Assembly (NCBI RefSeq): GCF_949628265.1
Contig: NC_088789.1
Span: 13,880,886 to 13,944,885 of the forward strand
Direction: 5' to 3'
Length of the DNA: 64,000 bases
Source: Cloeon dipterum
Taxonomy: Eukaryota; Arthropoda; Insecta; Ephemeroptera; Baetidae
Shown: in pieces, positions 13,986-24,568 of the stretch
How the letters are laid out: each line of letters opens with the position of its first letter
How positions within the stretch are numbered: the first letter of the stretch is position 1
The notes under the pieces: generated by a model
Seen by the model: the letters and a program-made list of their open reading frames with translations, nothing else
Told to the model about the DNA's origin: nothing
Database searches by the model: none
Program-made: the position numbers and the translations under genes

Positions 13986-15214
13986 TTTGTCGTAATAAAC
14001 ATGGTGGGGGCCCTGGTGAATGGACGCTCTCTATAATAAGCAGCAATTTCAACTACAAAATTAAGGTTTCTTTCTTCAATTATATTTTAATGCACCTTTT
14101 GACCGGATGGCACCTCAGCTCACAGCTGGGATGGTTTGATTGACTGATTACTCTCAAGTTTAGGGTACGTTTGCATGTCTAGCAGTCAAACTTCTTCAGT
14201 AATTTCAATCTTAAAAAGGTGCCGCCACCATATCAAACTTAACTCGAGATGAGTTATCACTTAAAAACACAACGCTTGCTTGGACTGGCTGTATTTTATA
14301 TTTTTGTTCCACGTACCTTACAACTTATGCATTAGTTGCAACATGCTGGCTTTGTTTGCGATTGTTTTCAAGCATTGTCTTGCAGACTATGTTTGATTGT
14401 TAATTGTAAAAATAGCCATTGATTATTTGAATCAGCCCCTTTGACTCAAGCGTTCTCAATATTGTTAACAATAATTGAATTGTATGGTGTACCATTTATA
14501 AGAAATAGCTACCAATAAAATGTATTTTGATAAGTAAATAATTCTTGTGTAGAGTGAACACAAACCCTTGGTTTTGGATTATGAACATTTAGTGATTTAT
14601 TCCAATTCCACTTCATAGTACAAAGTTTATTGAAAAAGTATAAAATGAACAGCGACTGATTGAATAGATGTCTGTTTGATATTTAGGTAATCAAGTGAAA
14701 ACTGATCAGTCTAGTAAATTAAGGCTTAGTACACGAAAAAGGCACGGAATTTTCTTTAATACAAAATGAGCTTTTCTGTTATTTATAGATATGTAAATTT
14801 TTTTCAATATTCCTGTTTTACTAGATTTTACAACAACAGTTGCTAGTAGTGATGTCAGCAATAGTTTGCGCATCAAGTGAAGCTCAAAATTGAACACAAC
14901 TTCATGAGCTGAATTGACTTGATTGGGCAGAGTTCAATTATTGGTTACGAATATGAACGGATTTTTTAAGTTCCTGACTCACGCAGTACATTAAAACACA
15001 TTACGGGCACGACCTTAAATTTCTGCTTAGTGTAACTTGGTATTTTACAACATTAATTTATTTAATACGTCTTCAGAAAGTTAAGTTAGCTAGAGAGCAA
15101 TCAAGATCAAAAATAATCTATAAAATTCAGCAGTACTTATAATTCATATGCTACAAAAAGATCAAGAATTTAAAGAATTGGTATCTTCCAGCAAGCAGAG
15201 CTCGTTGACTGATT
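13986..15214. other. Convergent 3' region between PPP1R15 and the C1orf198-like gene
   Basis: Holds the PPP1R15 3' UTR (AATAAA at 14514) and the expected 3' UTR of the minus-strand neighbour. Nothing else recognised. Confidence 0.6.
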
Positions 15215-16840
15215 TTACCAATTGTCCAGGAAGTCGAGCCCAGTCTTTGGGATCCCCTGTAAGAAAATTTCAGCTATTAGCAGGGAAAATGCACAAATCG
15301 GAGGAAACTACTACAGCATCAAAATCTCCCAAGGCAGGACTGGCTGGCGTAAGTAGTGGAGTATCTCCATCTGTTTCCTCTTTCCAATCACTTCGAGCGT
15401 CAGAAAATTCATCTTCGGTTGTGACTACATCCTCAGGAGAATGTGCCTGTCAAAACCAATAATAACCTCACATGTAAGAAGAAAATTAGTACTACCTCAA
15501 GAGAAGTTTGACCATCATCATTAGGTGACGTTTCCTTCCTTTTTGGAGGCGGCGGCGGAGGCAACTTTGGTTTCAGGACCGACGGCTTCACTATTTTGGC
15601 ACTGACTTGTCGCGGAGTGAGCAGATTTTCATTTTCAACCTCTTCAGTGTCATTGTTCCCATTGAGCTTGCTAAAATATGAAATAGAAATTTAAATGAGG
15701 ATTGAGCACAAGGAAACATAAATTGTAACTAGATATCAGACTGGATTGTGGAAGGTACAGAGATTTTAGTTTAGAAATGTGTGATTTTTCTTATATGCAT
15801 ATATTTATTTGATGAACCATTATCGTGGTCTGAAGCATACTTAGGAAAAGGTAGTTTAAAGACCCCAGTTTTACTGATGAGTCTGTTCAGGATGGTTTTC
15901 TTAGATGGGCTGAGATTCTCGTCTTCTTCGATGAGTTGCGCACTAGACCCACCAAGCACCAAACTCGGTGGATCCATGTGATTTTCAGGGCAAACTGGAG
16001 GAGCAGGTGCTTTGGATTTCCTTACTGGCGTGGAGCTTTTAGATTTTTTGTGAGTGGGGGTTGGCTGGGGATCATTTGATCCAAAAATTCGCAAATCCTG
16101 TTGGCTCCTTGTCAGCCAAGAAAAAGGCGCCGAGTGTTCATCTCGCCATTTCACACCCTGAAAGAGTTAAAATTATCTGATTACGATTACTCAGCATATA
16201 GGAATCACTTAAGGACGACGTATTTAAGATCCATGCTCAAGTGGCATAGAGGGATTAAATTACGCTCACTGACTCACTCATTGCAAAACATTCCTCAACA
16301 GAATATATTAAAGCGGAATAATGCCTGTGATAAAATATAATTAGCATGACCTGCTGGCTGTTCTTACAACATATTACAAATCATTAATGAAAAAAGATTT
16401 TAGAACGGATTATCAATCTTCTAGTAGATCATTTAAAACTATACTGAGTGTGTGTATCTTGCTAATTAAATAAAAGTATTTCTATTCTATATTAGAGACT
16501 ACGATGCAGTGTAATTATTGTGTGAAAATAGTCGTATCAGACTTACTTTGCCATTTGAGCCATCATCGTAGTGCACAAATTTAGAGCCGGTTTGGATCCT
16601 GATGCAAGGGTAGACCTCCACTTCAGTCACTTTGCTAGCTGCCGACCTACTGTATTTCAGGATAGCCTCAGGTTTTATTATGGCCTCGTCGAGGATCTGA
16701 CGCTGTTCAGGGACACTGAGGCCATCCCAAAGGGCTTCGTAAGCCTCCCTAGTGTGGCAAATCTCCTCAACAATCCTTTTTGCCAAAGGGCTTAGTGTGT
16801 GAAAATATTCTTCAGCATAGTTGATAATAGTGGGACTCAT
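15215..16840 (-). CDS. C1orf198 homologue (uncharacterised conserved animal protein)
   Basis: Function unknown. Exons: 16840-16547, 16157-15841, 15670-15496, 15446-15315, 15256-15215; the sum is 319 aa, close to the 327 aa I recall for human C1orf198. Three parts match the human protein from memory: an N-terminal block (YFHTLSPLAKRIVEEI), the central motif WRDEHSAPFSWLTRSQ, and the extreme C-terminus TGLDFLDNW, encoded alone in the tiny last exon. The middle is Pro/Ser/Lys-rich and likely disordered (a PPPPPP run in exon 3). The start codon sits one base inside its exon; a 5' UTR intron spans 16905-16842. An in-frame ATG further upstream was rejected because that frame crosses this intron. 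The gene is head-to-head with mRpS6. Confidence 0.85.
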
Positions 16841-16984
16841 CCTAAAAGCAGAAAGGCTAAAACTGAACTGCGCCCTTGTTCCAGTTTTTCGGCAAATTAA
16901 CTTACTTTCGTGACGGCCCTTCCTCCTTCCTATGTCTTGTTGATGAGGAACGAGATGAATGTAAATAAAAAGAAATCGGGACAC

Positions 16985-17527
16985 GCCCAGCGGCGTAGCA
17001 GTACAAGATACGAAGACTAAAGGCGCACGCGCAACCCGCCTTCTCTCATTAATCGTTTCTAACCAAAAATATATTATGGCTAATAAGTTAAGTTAAGTTA
17101 GACTGGGACTGGAACAGCCATCATTCTTCTTGTTCTTATTTAGTTATCATTTTCAGATAATTCTAAAAGCTACCACTTCAAACCAAATTTAATTTTACAA
17201 AATTCAATCCCACTTAAAAGATGGCAACTCTGTCTTGTTCTCCTGCTTTATCTCAACAGCTCTTAGTCCCTCTACCGTACATCATCAAAATTAAAATTTG
17301 GTCATCCAACTCATCCACTCCCGGCACTCCCACCTCCACACTCCGCACACATGAACATTATGAACAACAATCCAAAAATCTGATCCAAGCAAGCATGCTG
17401 TTTTACCAACTTCAGAGCCACAGAAATTTTGTTTGAATTCTTTCTTAACCTCATCGTGATTGGATTGAATTGATTGATAATTTACACAGCCTAATCGCTT
17501 CTCTGATAGAAAAAAATATTGGAAGAA
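16985..17527. promoter_or_regulatory. Divergent promoter region of the C1orf198-like gene and mRpS6
   Basis: About 0.5 kb separates the 5' leader of the minus-strand gene from the mRpS6 start codon. No TATA box stands out at either end. The arrangement suggests shared or adjacent promoters; this is inference from layout only. Confidence 0.4.
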
Positions 17528-18180
17528 ATGCCTACGTACGAGTTAGCATTCTTGCTGAAAAATATGAGCAAGGTATGTGTATGGCTGCTAAAAATATTAT
17601 CTCTTTAATTTTTGACTATCATATATATAATTTTTGTTCAGGAATTAAGTGATTAAATGAAGAAAATAATTGTGTATGATATTAGAAAAATCTAAATTTC
17701 TTTCAAATTCAAATTGTAGCCCGACATAGCTGTATCCTTGAAGAGAGCAGCCCAGGAAATTTTCCTTCGAGGTGGCTTCATCAGGAAATTAGAAAATTTG
17801 GGAATCAGCAAAGACACGCCCTACAAAATATCATCCCATGGACAGGTTCATAGAACAGCAAGGTAAATAATTCACCTTTGAATTTTTCAGTTTATAATTA
17901 AAATAAAATTTATATTTTTAGCTACTTTGCTTTACAATTTGATGCTCCACCGACGACCGTTGTTGACTTGAAAGATGTTTACAAGAGAGATGTCGACATC
18001 GTGCGGTATAATATTTTTAAAGTTGTAGAACCAGAAAAAGCCGAGTGTACCTTGCATGAAGAAATTTTGCCTCCTGCATACCGAAAGGATGTCCAGGAGC
18101 TGTTGGCTGAAAGTGAAAAAAAGAAACCCAAGCAGTGGGACGCAAAAACTGGTCTGGATTATTATCCTTTCCAGAGGTAG
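17528..18180 (+). CDS. mRpS6: Mitochondrial small-subunit ribosomal protein bS6m (MRPS6)
   Basis: Component of the mitochondrial 28S ribosomal subunit. Exons 17528-17572, 17720-17862, 17922-18180 give 148 aa. It begins MPTYELAFLL, the first beta strand of the S6 fold, with no long presequence, as in other MRPS6 proteins. Conserved blocks follow: LKRAAQEIFLRGGFIRKLENLG, split here as LKRAAQEIF and RGGFIRKLENLG, then YKISSHGQVH, YFALQFDAPP and RDVDIVRYNIFKV. The C-terminal extension (WDAKTGLDYYPFQR) lies beyond the bacterial-type core. AATAAA occurs at 18239. Introns are 147 and 59 bp. Confidence 0.95.
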
Positions 18181-19208
18181 ACATTGATTTAATTGTTCAA
18201 CTAGTTAGTATTAATAGATAACTAAACGCAAAATATTAAATAAAATCGAAGAATTTTTATTTCATTGATATTGCCTCAATACAGTTAAAGTATTTTGTCT
18301 GGTAATTTAGGCGTCATTTATGCACGCACACAATGATTATTTTGGATTTATTGGGAAAATCAAAATGCACAAACATATATATAGTAGAAAAGATTATCAG
18401 ATTTTCAATCTGATTTATAAGCACAAAAAAGGAACCAGAGTTTTTGGTATCAAATAAAATTCATGAGACTCATGTCAAACGCGATCGTTAATGCTGCGCA
18501 GTGAACCTTACAACGTAATCTATAATGCTGCAAAGTAACCGCCTTAATACAAATTCCTTGTGACCTTTCGATAACATCCCTCAATACTTGTAAATACTCG
18601 TCCCAGTCTTTTGGTTCTAATTCTTCAAAAATAGATTCTCCACAAATCTCTCCGATTCATAATCAAGGCCAACCTCAGCACAATCTAAATTAAGTGAAAT
18701 TATTTAGTAGCGTTGACAGAGAGAAAGAGCACACAAAATATTATTGCATTCTGCCAGCTACACTTCTGTGTTACCTTTTTGAAAGATTACATAATGACGA
18801 AATGAGACAGAAAAAAATAATGCAATGCATAGTTACCATGCTATCTCTAAATACAAAAGCAGCAGATGAATCTGATCTCATTTCTAGGCAGATTAACACT
18901 ATCATTTATGGCACATAACATATTATATTTAATACTTGGCCTTCCACAAGCATTATCCACGTTGATATCATAGGGTTCTCAACCCAAATTCTTGAAAACA
19001 TCAATCCCAAGCTTCCTTTTAAATGGAGCAGACTTCCCTTATGATCTACTGTCACTTCATCTCTTTTTGGTTTATAGTATTCTGTTTATATTATTAATGC
19101 AAAAATCACCACTCTGATTTTAAAGTTCAAATTAAAATTACAAAACAAAAATGGCGTGCTGAATTTTGCCAAGCTGCAATAATTTAAGAGATCCAGCGAT
19201 GCTCTCAA
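18181..19208. other. Convergent 3' region between mRpS6 and the BTB-psq gene
   Basis: AT-rich. Holds the mRpS6 poly(A) signal and the expected 3' UTR of the BTB gene. A 74-codon open frame at 18694-18918 shows no recognisable domain. Nothing else seen. Confidence 0.55.
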
Positions 19209-20065
19209 TTACTGGATGGCTGGTGGTCCATTTTGTTGAAAGTTTTGAGACCGCAGGATTTCATCGTACCTGTTGACTCGACCTCTCTTTCTTCTTGGCA
19301 GGATTCCTTTGCGTGCCATGTAGAATCTTATGGTTGAAATAGGTATGTTGTATCTAAAATACACGCATTCATTTGAGAAAACGTCCTGTGCTTAGCATCT
19401 TATGCAATTCTAGTTGCTAAGTAAATGACTCGTTTCTCTCCAACAGAACTGATCCTCAAATTTCCCAGTATTTTCAACAGTTGAATTGAAAAAAGAAAAC
19501 ACCAAATCAGTTTTTCTTTTAAAATTTCAACCCTCCAGTTTGTTTCTCTTCGAGCTCCATTACTCATTTATAGAGGTCTCAGCCAGCCACACCAGCCGCC
19601 GGTTAAATGTCAAATATATAAAAAAGAGCCAGATTATGAATTGGTCTTTTCGTCTGGGCCGTTGAGCACTATCAGAATTCACTTTTCGAATTGTGTTAGC
19701 CGTGCCAGCCGCCACCGGACTGGATTTCAGCTTAAGCCGTTAAGCCAGCCACCGCCTCTAAATTGAGCAGCTGAGACCTCTACTCATAAATTTACTAACA
19801 ACCTTCGTTAAAAAGAAATAGATAAAAAATGAAATGGCTATATATTTTCTTTCAAAAACTTGTAGAGGAATTAATTACTTGTCTGAGACAGCTTGGAAGG
19901 TTAGGCCTCGGCTGATTAAGTTCGCTGCTTCACTGAGTTCTTCTTCAGAGCGTCTAATCCGCTTGTTGGGGTTGTTTGCAATTTCTTCTTCACTTGAGCT
20001 TATTGGGCCTGCCATGCTGTGTTGCAGCTGCAGTTGATGGTGAGGATAAACTGCGATACGGTTGC
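19209..20065 (-). CDS. Alternative terminal exons B (two exons) of the BTB gene (second HTH-psq)
   Basis: Exons 20065-19879 and 19353-19209. The phase-1 acceptor is the same phase as exon A, so either module can follow the common exons. The intron interrupts the HTH between SDK and YNIP. The C-terminus is short and basic (RRKRGR) and ends ...GPPAIQ. Confidence 0.75.
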
Positions 20066-22622
20066 CTGCAACAACATTCCAGTCGTGCTGAGCAACTTTC
20101 GTCAACATTGCATGTCCTGACCATAAAACATAATCAACTTGCGCCTCCAACATTCCCGATTAGTGCGATGGGAATGAAGAGTTAAGTCTTGTTAGTAAGA
20201 CGTTGCAGACCCACCCTCCCCCCTCCCTCAGCAACAATTGGGCGCACGTTAGTTTCTGCACACTGCAGACACAAACACACACGACCAAGAACAAATCATG
20301 CGTACATGCGACTGCCAGAAAAAAGCAATTGAAATGCGTGGGAGTTTTAATTAAAATTGAACTTTATTGGATGATGGGCGTCTGGATTGCCGCACATTTG
20401 TTCTCGCGAAAAACACCAGTACATTGTTCAAGTCTTATTCAAGTGTCACCACCATCAAGTCACAAAGACAGAGAGAAGAGAGATCATTTACAGCTAGGCG
20501 GCATGCAGTAAGTATCACTTTGTGCATTGGCTCAGGCGGCCAGCTATAGGTCCGTGTCGTTCGGCGTGAGTTCTGGCATTTCAGGCTCAGTGTTGGCGTA
20601 CACAATGTTGTCCTGAGCGTAAACTATGTTGTCTTGTGCGTACACAATGTTGTCCTGGTAGGCCGGCCTGATTTGCTGCAGCGGTCGCTTCACCTTCTTG
20701 GTCACCGTCGCTTTTTTGATGTTGCTCACCACTTTGTCCGGGTTGCGTGGTGCGGGGCCCGGGACGGTGCCAGTAACTTTGCCGCTCGCCTCCCGCTTGC
20801 GCATCACATAAGAGTATATTGTACTTTTGGGAATGTTTGTCAGGCTGGCCACCCGGCGATAGGAAATGCCCTTTTCCACTAGATCCATGGCCAGTTTCTT
20901 CTGCTCCAGTTGCAGTTCTACGCAAAAGTGGGCTTTGCTTTAGCTGCTCGGCCATATGCGACCGGAGTCGAGCTGATCAAATGCGTCCCTGGATTTTGAA
21001 TGTGGCATTCATTCATCAAAACGCTTTACATCGAGAGTCGCTAGACAGTATACTGCTAATTATTGTTATTGCCAAACAACAAAGTCAAAACACAAGTTAA
21101 TCTCCAGTCTGGAAGGAAGTAACAAACGTCATGCGCTCCCCCCTCACTATTGATCGATTGGAAGTAATGCCAAATTCAGAGCCAGGGCTTATTGACCAGC
21201 ACCCTCCGAAAGGGTAACTAACTAACCTTTGCTGTCCTCGCTCCACGCTACAGACCGGCTAAATTTTATTTCGCAGGCGTCTGCGTCCTCCTCCCAGGTT
21301 GACTCCAAGAGCTCAGCCCCATCTGGGGACACCATCATCCGAATTTCAGTCTTCATACCACTCCCCGATTTTTGTTTATTACCGACTGCCCAATTGTGCA
21401 TAGTTCATTTACTCTCAAGTTTGAAACTTTGGATAGACTCCCAGCTCAGCAAAGTTAGTAAAATCTAGGGTTATTATCAACAACGGTTTTCAAACTGCGT
21501 TCAATGCTTGCTTTTTGAGTTAGAACACACTCATATAAGCAGAAACAAAAACACACAAGGGTAACTCACCATCCAAAGTGCTAGTGTTCATGCATGGGGT
21601 CATCGAGGTCGGGGTCATGGTCATTCCAGAAGGGCCAGCCTGTGGTGTGCCTCTCGGCGGTGGGTAGTGCTGGTCTCCTACAAAGCTCTCAAACTCCTGA
21701 AAGCACGAGCACCAATATGTGGTTTAGTCTCTTTAAACTTGACGGAGTGCAACTAAATTACTTGAGAGGTTGTGTAGTCGTCATGGCTCACGTCTTCAAG
21801 ATCAGATACAGATTGCTCTTCCATTAATGAGATATCCTCCTCCAACTTGACCATTTGCTGAAAAATGTGTTTTGTTTTTAATATGCCACGTTAGGATAAG
21901 TATTCAGCTTACTTCATGGGAAGTATCCTGCTGGGAAGCATCGGGACTAGACTTTTCTTCGGTAGTCATGTTAACTGACACTGAAGGTGTGATATTATCT
22001 GGGTGGCTCTCGTCGTCATTAAGATTCTTCTCCGTTGCTTTTGTGACGGCAGCAGCCACCTTTTGCTGCTCATTCCCATACAATCCTCTTATCTACAAAA
22101 GATCAATAAAATACAAGATTGTAAATCAACGAATTTTGTGCAATTTCTTGATTTTAACGTTCTAAGAAAATATTAAGCCGAGCATCAAATAAAACATATA
22201 TAATAAAAACTGGCAATTATGTGTTAACCCTATATCCTTAACAAAATCGTTGAGAAACTAAATAAGATAGGAGTAAGTTAGAATACCTGCAACGCTTCTG
22301 CAGCTCGCAGTAGACTGTTCAGCTCCTCCTGAGTCACATTGACCTCTCCCCGGTACATGAAGTCAACCAAGGCGCGGACTTCCCAAAATCGCATGTCTTT
22401 CATGAATATAATGGGATGCTGGCAAGGATTTTGGCTGAGCAGTTGCTCAAAGTAGGTACTGCATGCCGAAAGGACCACCTTGTGGCATTTGACCATTTGT
22501 CCCTCGCAGGCTAAAGTAACGTCCACAAAGTTCTCATTAACCAGCAGTTTCGGGAACACGTTCTGAAGGTTCGACTGGTAGCTGTTCCAGCGAACGCAGA
22601 ACTGCTGGGATGAAGACCCCAT
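19209..22622 (-). CDS. BTB/POZ transcription factor with two alternative HTH-psq C-termini
   Basis: Nuclear DNA-binding regulator of the insect BTB 'ttk/bab' group. Common exons: 22622-22287 (BTB; QQFCVRWNSYQSNL, FVDVTLACEGQ, KVVLSACSTYFEQLL, FMYRGEVNV), 22092-21913, 21857-21762, 21696-21570, 21385-21227. The last common exon ends after codon base 1. It can join (a) 20917-20544, a terminal exon with an HTH-psq domain (LVEKGISYRRVASLTNIP, STIYSYVMRKRE), giving 423 aa; or (b) 20065-19879 plus 19353-19209, with a different HTH (LISRGLTFQAVSDKYNIP, STIRFYMARKG), giving 409 aa. Both close in frame. For path (b) an acceptor at 20116 is an equally in-phase alternative. The ATG is the first codon of its exon; a non-coding 5' exon ends at 22741. 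I cannot assign it to a named fly gene. Confidence 0.85.
19571..19782. mobile_element. Small hAT-like MITE in the BTB gene's last intron
   Basis: 212 bp with 13-bp perfect terminal inverted repeats, TAGAGGTCTCAGC at the left and its reverse complement at the right. Flanking octamers CTCATTTA (19563-19570) and CTCATAAA (19783-19790) agree at 6 of 8 positions, fitting an old 8-bp target duplication. The ends fit the hAT start consensus (T/C)A(A/G)NG. The inside is non-coding and contains several copies of a CCAGCC(A/G)CC-type word. Confidence 0.7.
20544..20917 (-). CDS. Alternative terminal exon A of the BTB gene (HTH-psq)
   Basis: Phase-1 acceptor at 20917 and stop codon at 20544-20546, with no good donor inside, so it acts as a terminal exon. 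After the HTH it encodes a Lys/Pro-rich linker and three tandem copies of the heptapeptide QDNIVYA from a 21-bp direct repeat around 20590-20660. Confidence 0.8.
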
Positions 22623-22740
22623 CTGGAAAAAAAAGGAATAACAGGTCCGTGAAACACCAGTGTCCGGCCCCGGGCGTCCAGCAGATCGGACGAGACTGTC
22701 CGAATCTTGGTGTCCGAGAGAGAAATTTTGAGCAACCCAC

Positions 22741-23202
22741 CTTTATCTTTTGTCGGTTGCACTCTCTCGGTGCACAATTTATCCCTTTGCTCTCAACAAA
22801 ATCCGATATTGTAGAAAACAACCATCTGAAGGGGCAGTGTTTGGCCACCAGGAAAGTATCAATATGGCCGCCGTGACGAACGACGCTGAGGCGGGGACAG
22901 CCGAAAGGCGGAATCTCTCGACTTCGGTCGTTTCCGCCAACCCATGTTTATCGATCTGCCAAGGTGAAGTTTGTGGAAACTGAGCCTTAATCAGCTGGAG
23001 AGCTGGGCATTTTTTGCAAAACGAGGTTTGCAGCTGCAGCTACCTAAGCATTACAAAGCACATTCACTGGCTAATATCCTCGATTCTGACTAAACGGTAT
23101 TTTGGTGTTTTCAATTCAATTAAAATTGTGCTAGCCACAAGTAAGATCACGTGCCTGATATTGTTCATTTTGCAGGCAAGTGTCGCGAGTGCTCGTCAAA
23201 AA
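22741..23202. promoter_or_regulatory. Divergent promoter region of the BTB-psq gene and Pex19
   Basis: The non-coding 5' exon of the BTB gene (donor GTGGGT, exon edge 22741, running to about 22870) and the Pex19 leader lie within a few hundred bases. The interval near 22860-22980 is GC-richer, includes ATGGCCGCC and a TATCGAT word near 22948, and has no obvious TATA box. A 5' intron for Pex19 may end at the TTTTGCAG just before its start codon. Confidence 0.4.
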
Positions 23203-24568
23203 ATGGCAAGCGAAGATAAAGTTGTGCCTCCTGAGGAAACCGAAGAGGACCTTGATGAACTTCTGTGCAGTAAGTCTGAACAACTGTTTAAATCCTCCAC
23301 ACTTTTAAGGAAACTTACACTTGTGGACAAAAATTCGTAAATATTAATTATTTGCTATACATATGTACTTTACTCGAAAAAATCTTACTACATATGTATG
23401 CATATTATTATATTTTTGGTTGAAAGTATTATAAAAATTAAATTAATTAAAATTTGACTAAAATTACTAAGTTGAGAGTCCCTATTTTAAATTATTTACC
23501 AGAGCTTTCTATGTATAAGTTTCCACACTATGTGTATATTAATTATTGTGACCTCTTTTCTGTACAGGCGCATTGGATGACCTAAAAAAACCAGCTGAAG
23601 AGCAGGCTGCTCCAAAGAAAGAGAAAATCAAAGCGCCTACTGGCCTGCCGGGTGAACTAGAAAAAGCATGGAGCGATGAGTTTGCAAATCAATTCCAAAA
23701 GTATCTTCAATGTAAGCATGTTATTTGTCCCATTTTTAATCATTCCCACTTTAATAACATCTCAAAAATTTTAGCTGAGGGAGGTGAAAGCGCTGAAGCA
23801 GTGGCAGCAAGTCTTCAAAAAATGACGGAGGCTGCCGCAGAGGCTCTTCGCAGCACTGGAGTTGAAACACCAATGACGCCATCTGCTGAGGACCCTGTGT
23901 CTGCAGCAATTGCACAAACTCTCAAAAACCTTGCTGACAGTGCAAATACGTTACAGGTATTTTGTTTCCTAACTTACCGACGTACTCGTCATGCAAGTTT
24001 TCCCATTTTAGAGCCCTCTGACAGAAGATGAGCTCATGAACATGTTTGGCAGTTTTGGTTTATCCGATGGACCTAACGGAGAGTCCGACATCTTCCCATT
24101 CATGCAGAGCATGATGCAGTCTCTTCTATCCAAAGATGTGTTGCACCCTGCACTGAAGGGGATCATTGAAAAGGTGGTAACCAATGATAGCAGTGGAAGA
24201 TGATGCTAAAAATCTCTTTACATGCAGTACCCAGCCTGGCTTGAAGAGAACAAGGCGTCCCTAACAGAAGAAAAAATTTCTAATATTATGCGGCAGCAAG
24301 AACTGATGAAAAAAGTCTGTGATGAACTGGAGAAAGAACTGCCATCAGACACAGATGACGTCAAATCTAAAAGATTCGATAAGGTCCTCGACCTCATGCA
24401 ACAAGTATGCTGTCTCCATGATTCAAATATCGTGGTATCAACTGAAAATTTAATTTTTTGCAGATGCAAGAGTGTGGTTTACCACCCGCAGAGCTAACTG
24501 GGGAGTTGCCTGCAGATTTGAGCGCGACAATGGGAAATGGAGACCCAGCACAGTGTTCAGTCATGTAA
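23203..24568 (+). CDS. Pex19: Peroxin-19, peroxisomal membrane-protein chaperone and import receptor
   Basis: Cytosolic receptor that binds new peroxisomal membrane proteins and docks on Pex3. Exons: 23203-23269, 23568-23711, 23775-23956, 24012-24173, 24228-24404, 24464-24568; 278 aa. The N-terminus is acidic (EEDLDELL, the Pex3-binding type helix). The C-terminal domain includes MFGSFGLSDG, FPFMQSMMQSLLSKDVLHP and the YPAWLEENKASLTEE block typical of Pex19. It ends CSVM, a CaaX farnesylation box (human Pex19 also ends in a CaaX box). Introns of 53-298 bp all have GT-AG ends. It lies head-to-head with the BTB gene and tail-to-tail with Rop. Confidence 0.96.

Noticed and set aside
16841-16984. 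In-frame upstream ATG extending the C1orf198-like protein by 48 residues
   Set aside because: The extension crosses a 5' UTR intron (donor GTAAGT at 16905, acceptor at 16842), so it is not in the mature mRNA in that form.
18694-18918. 74-codon open frame downstream of mRpS6
   Set aside because: AT-rich, no domain; the frame shows nothing protein-like.
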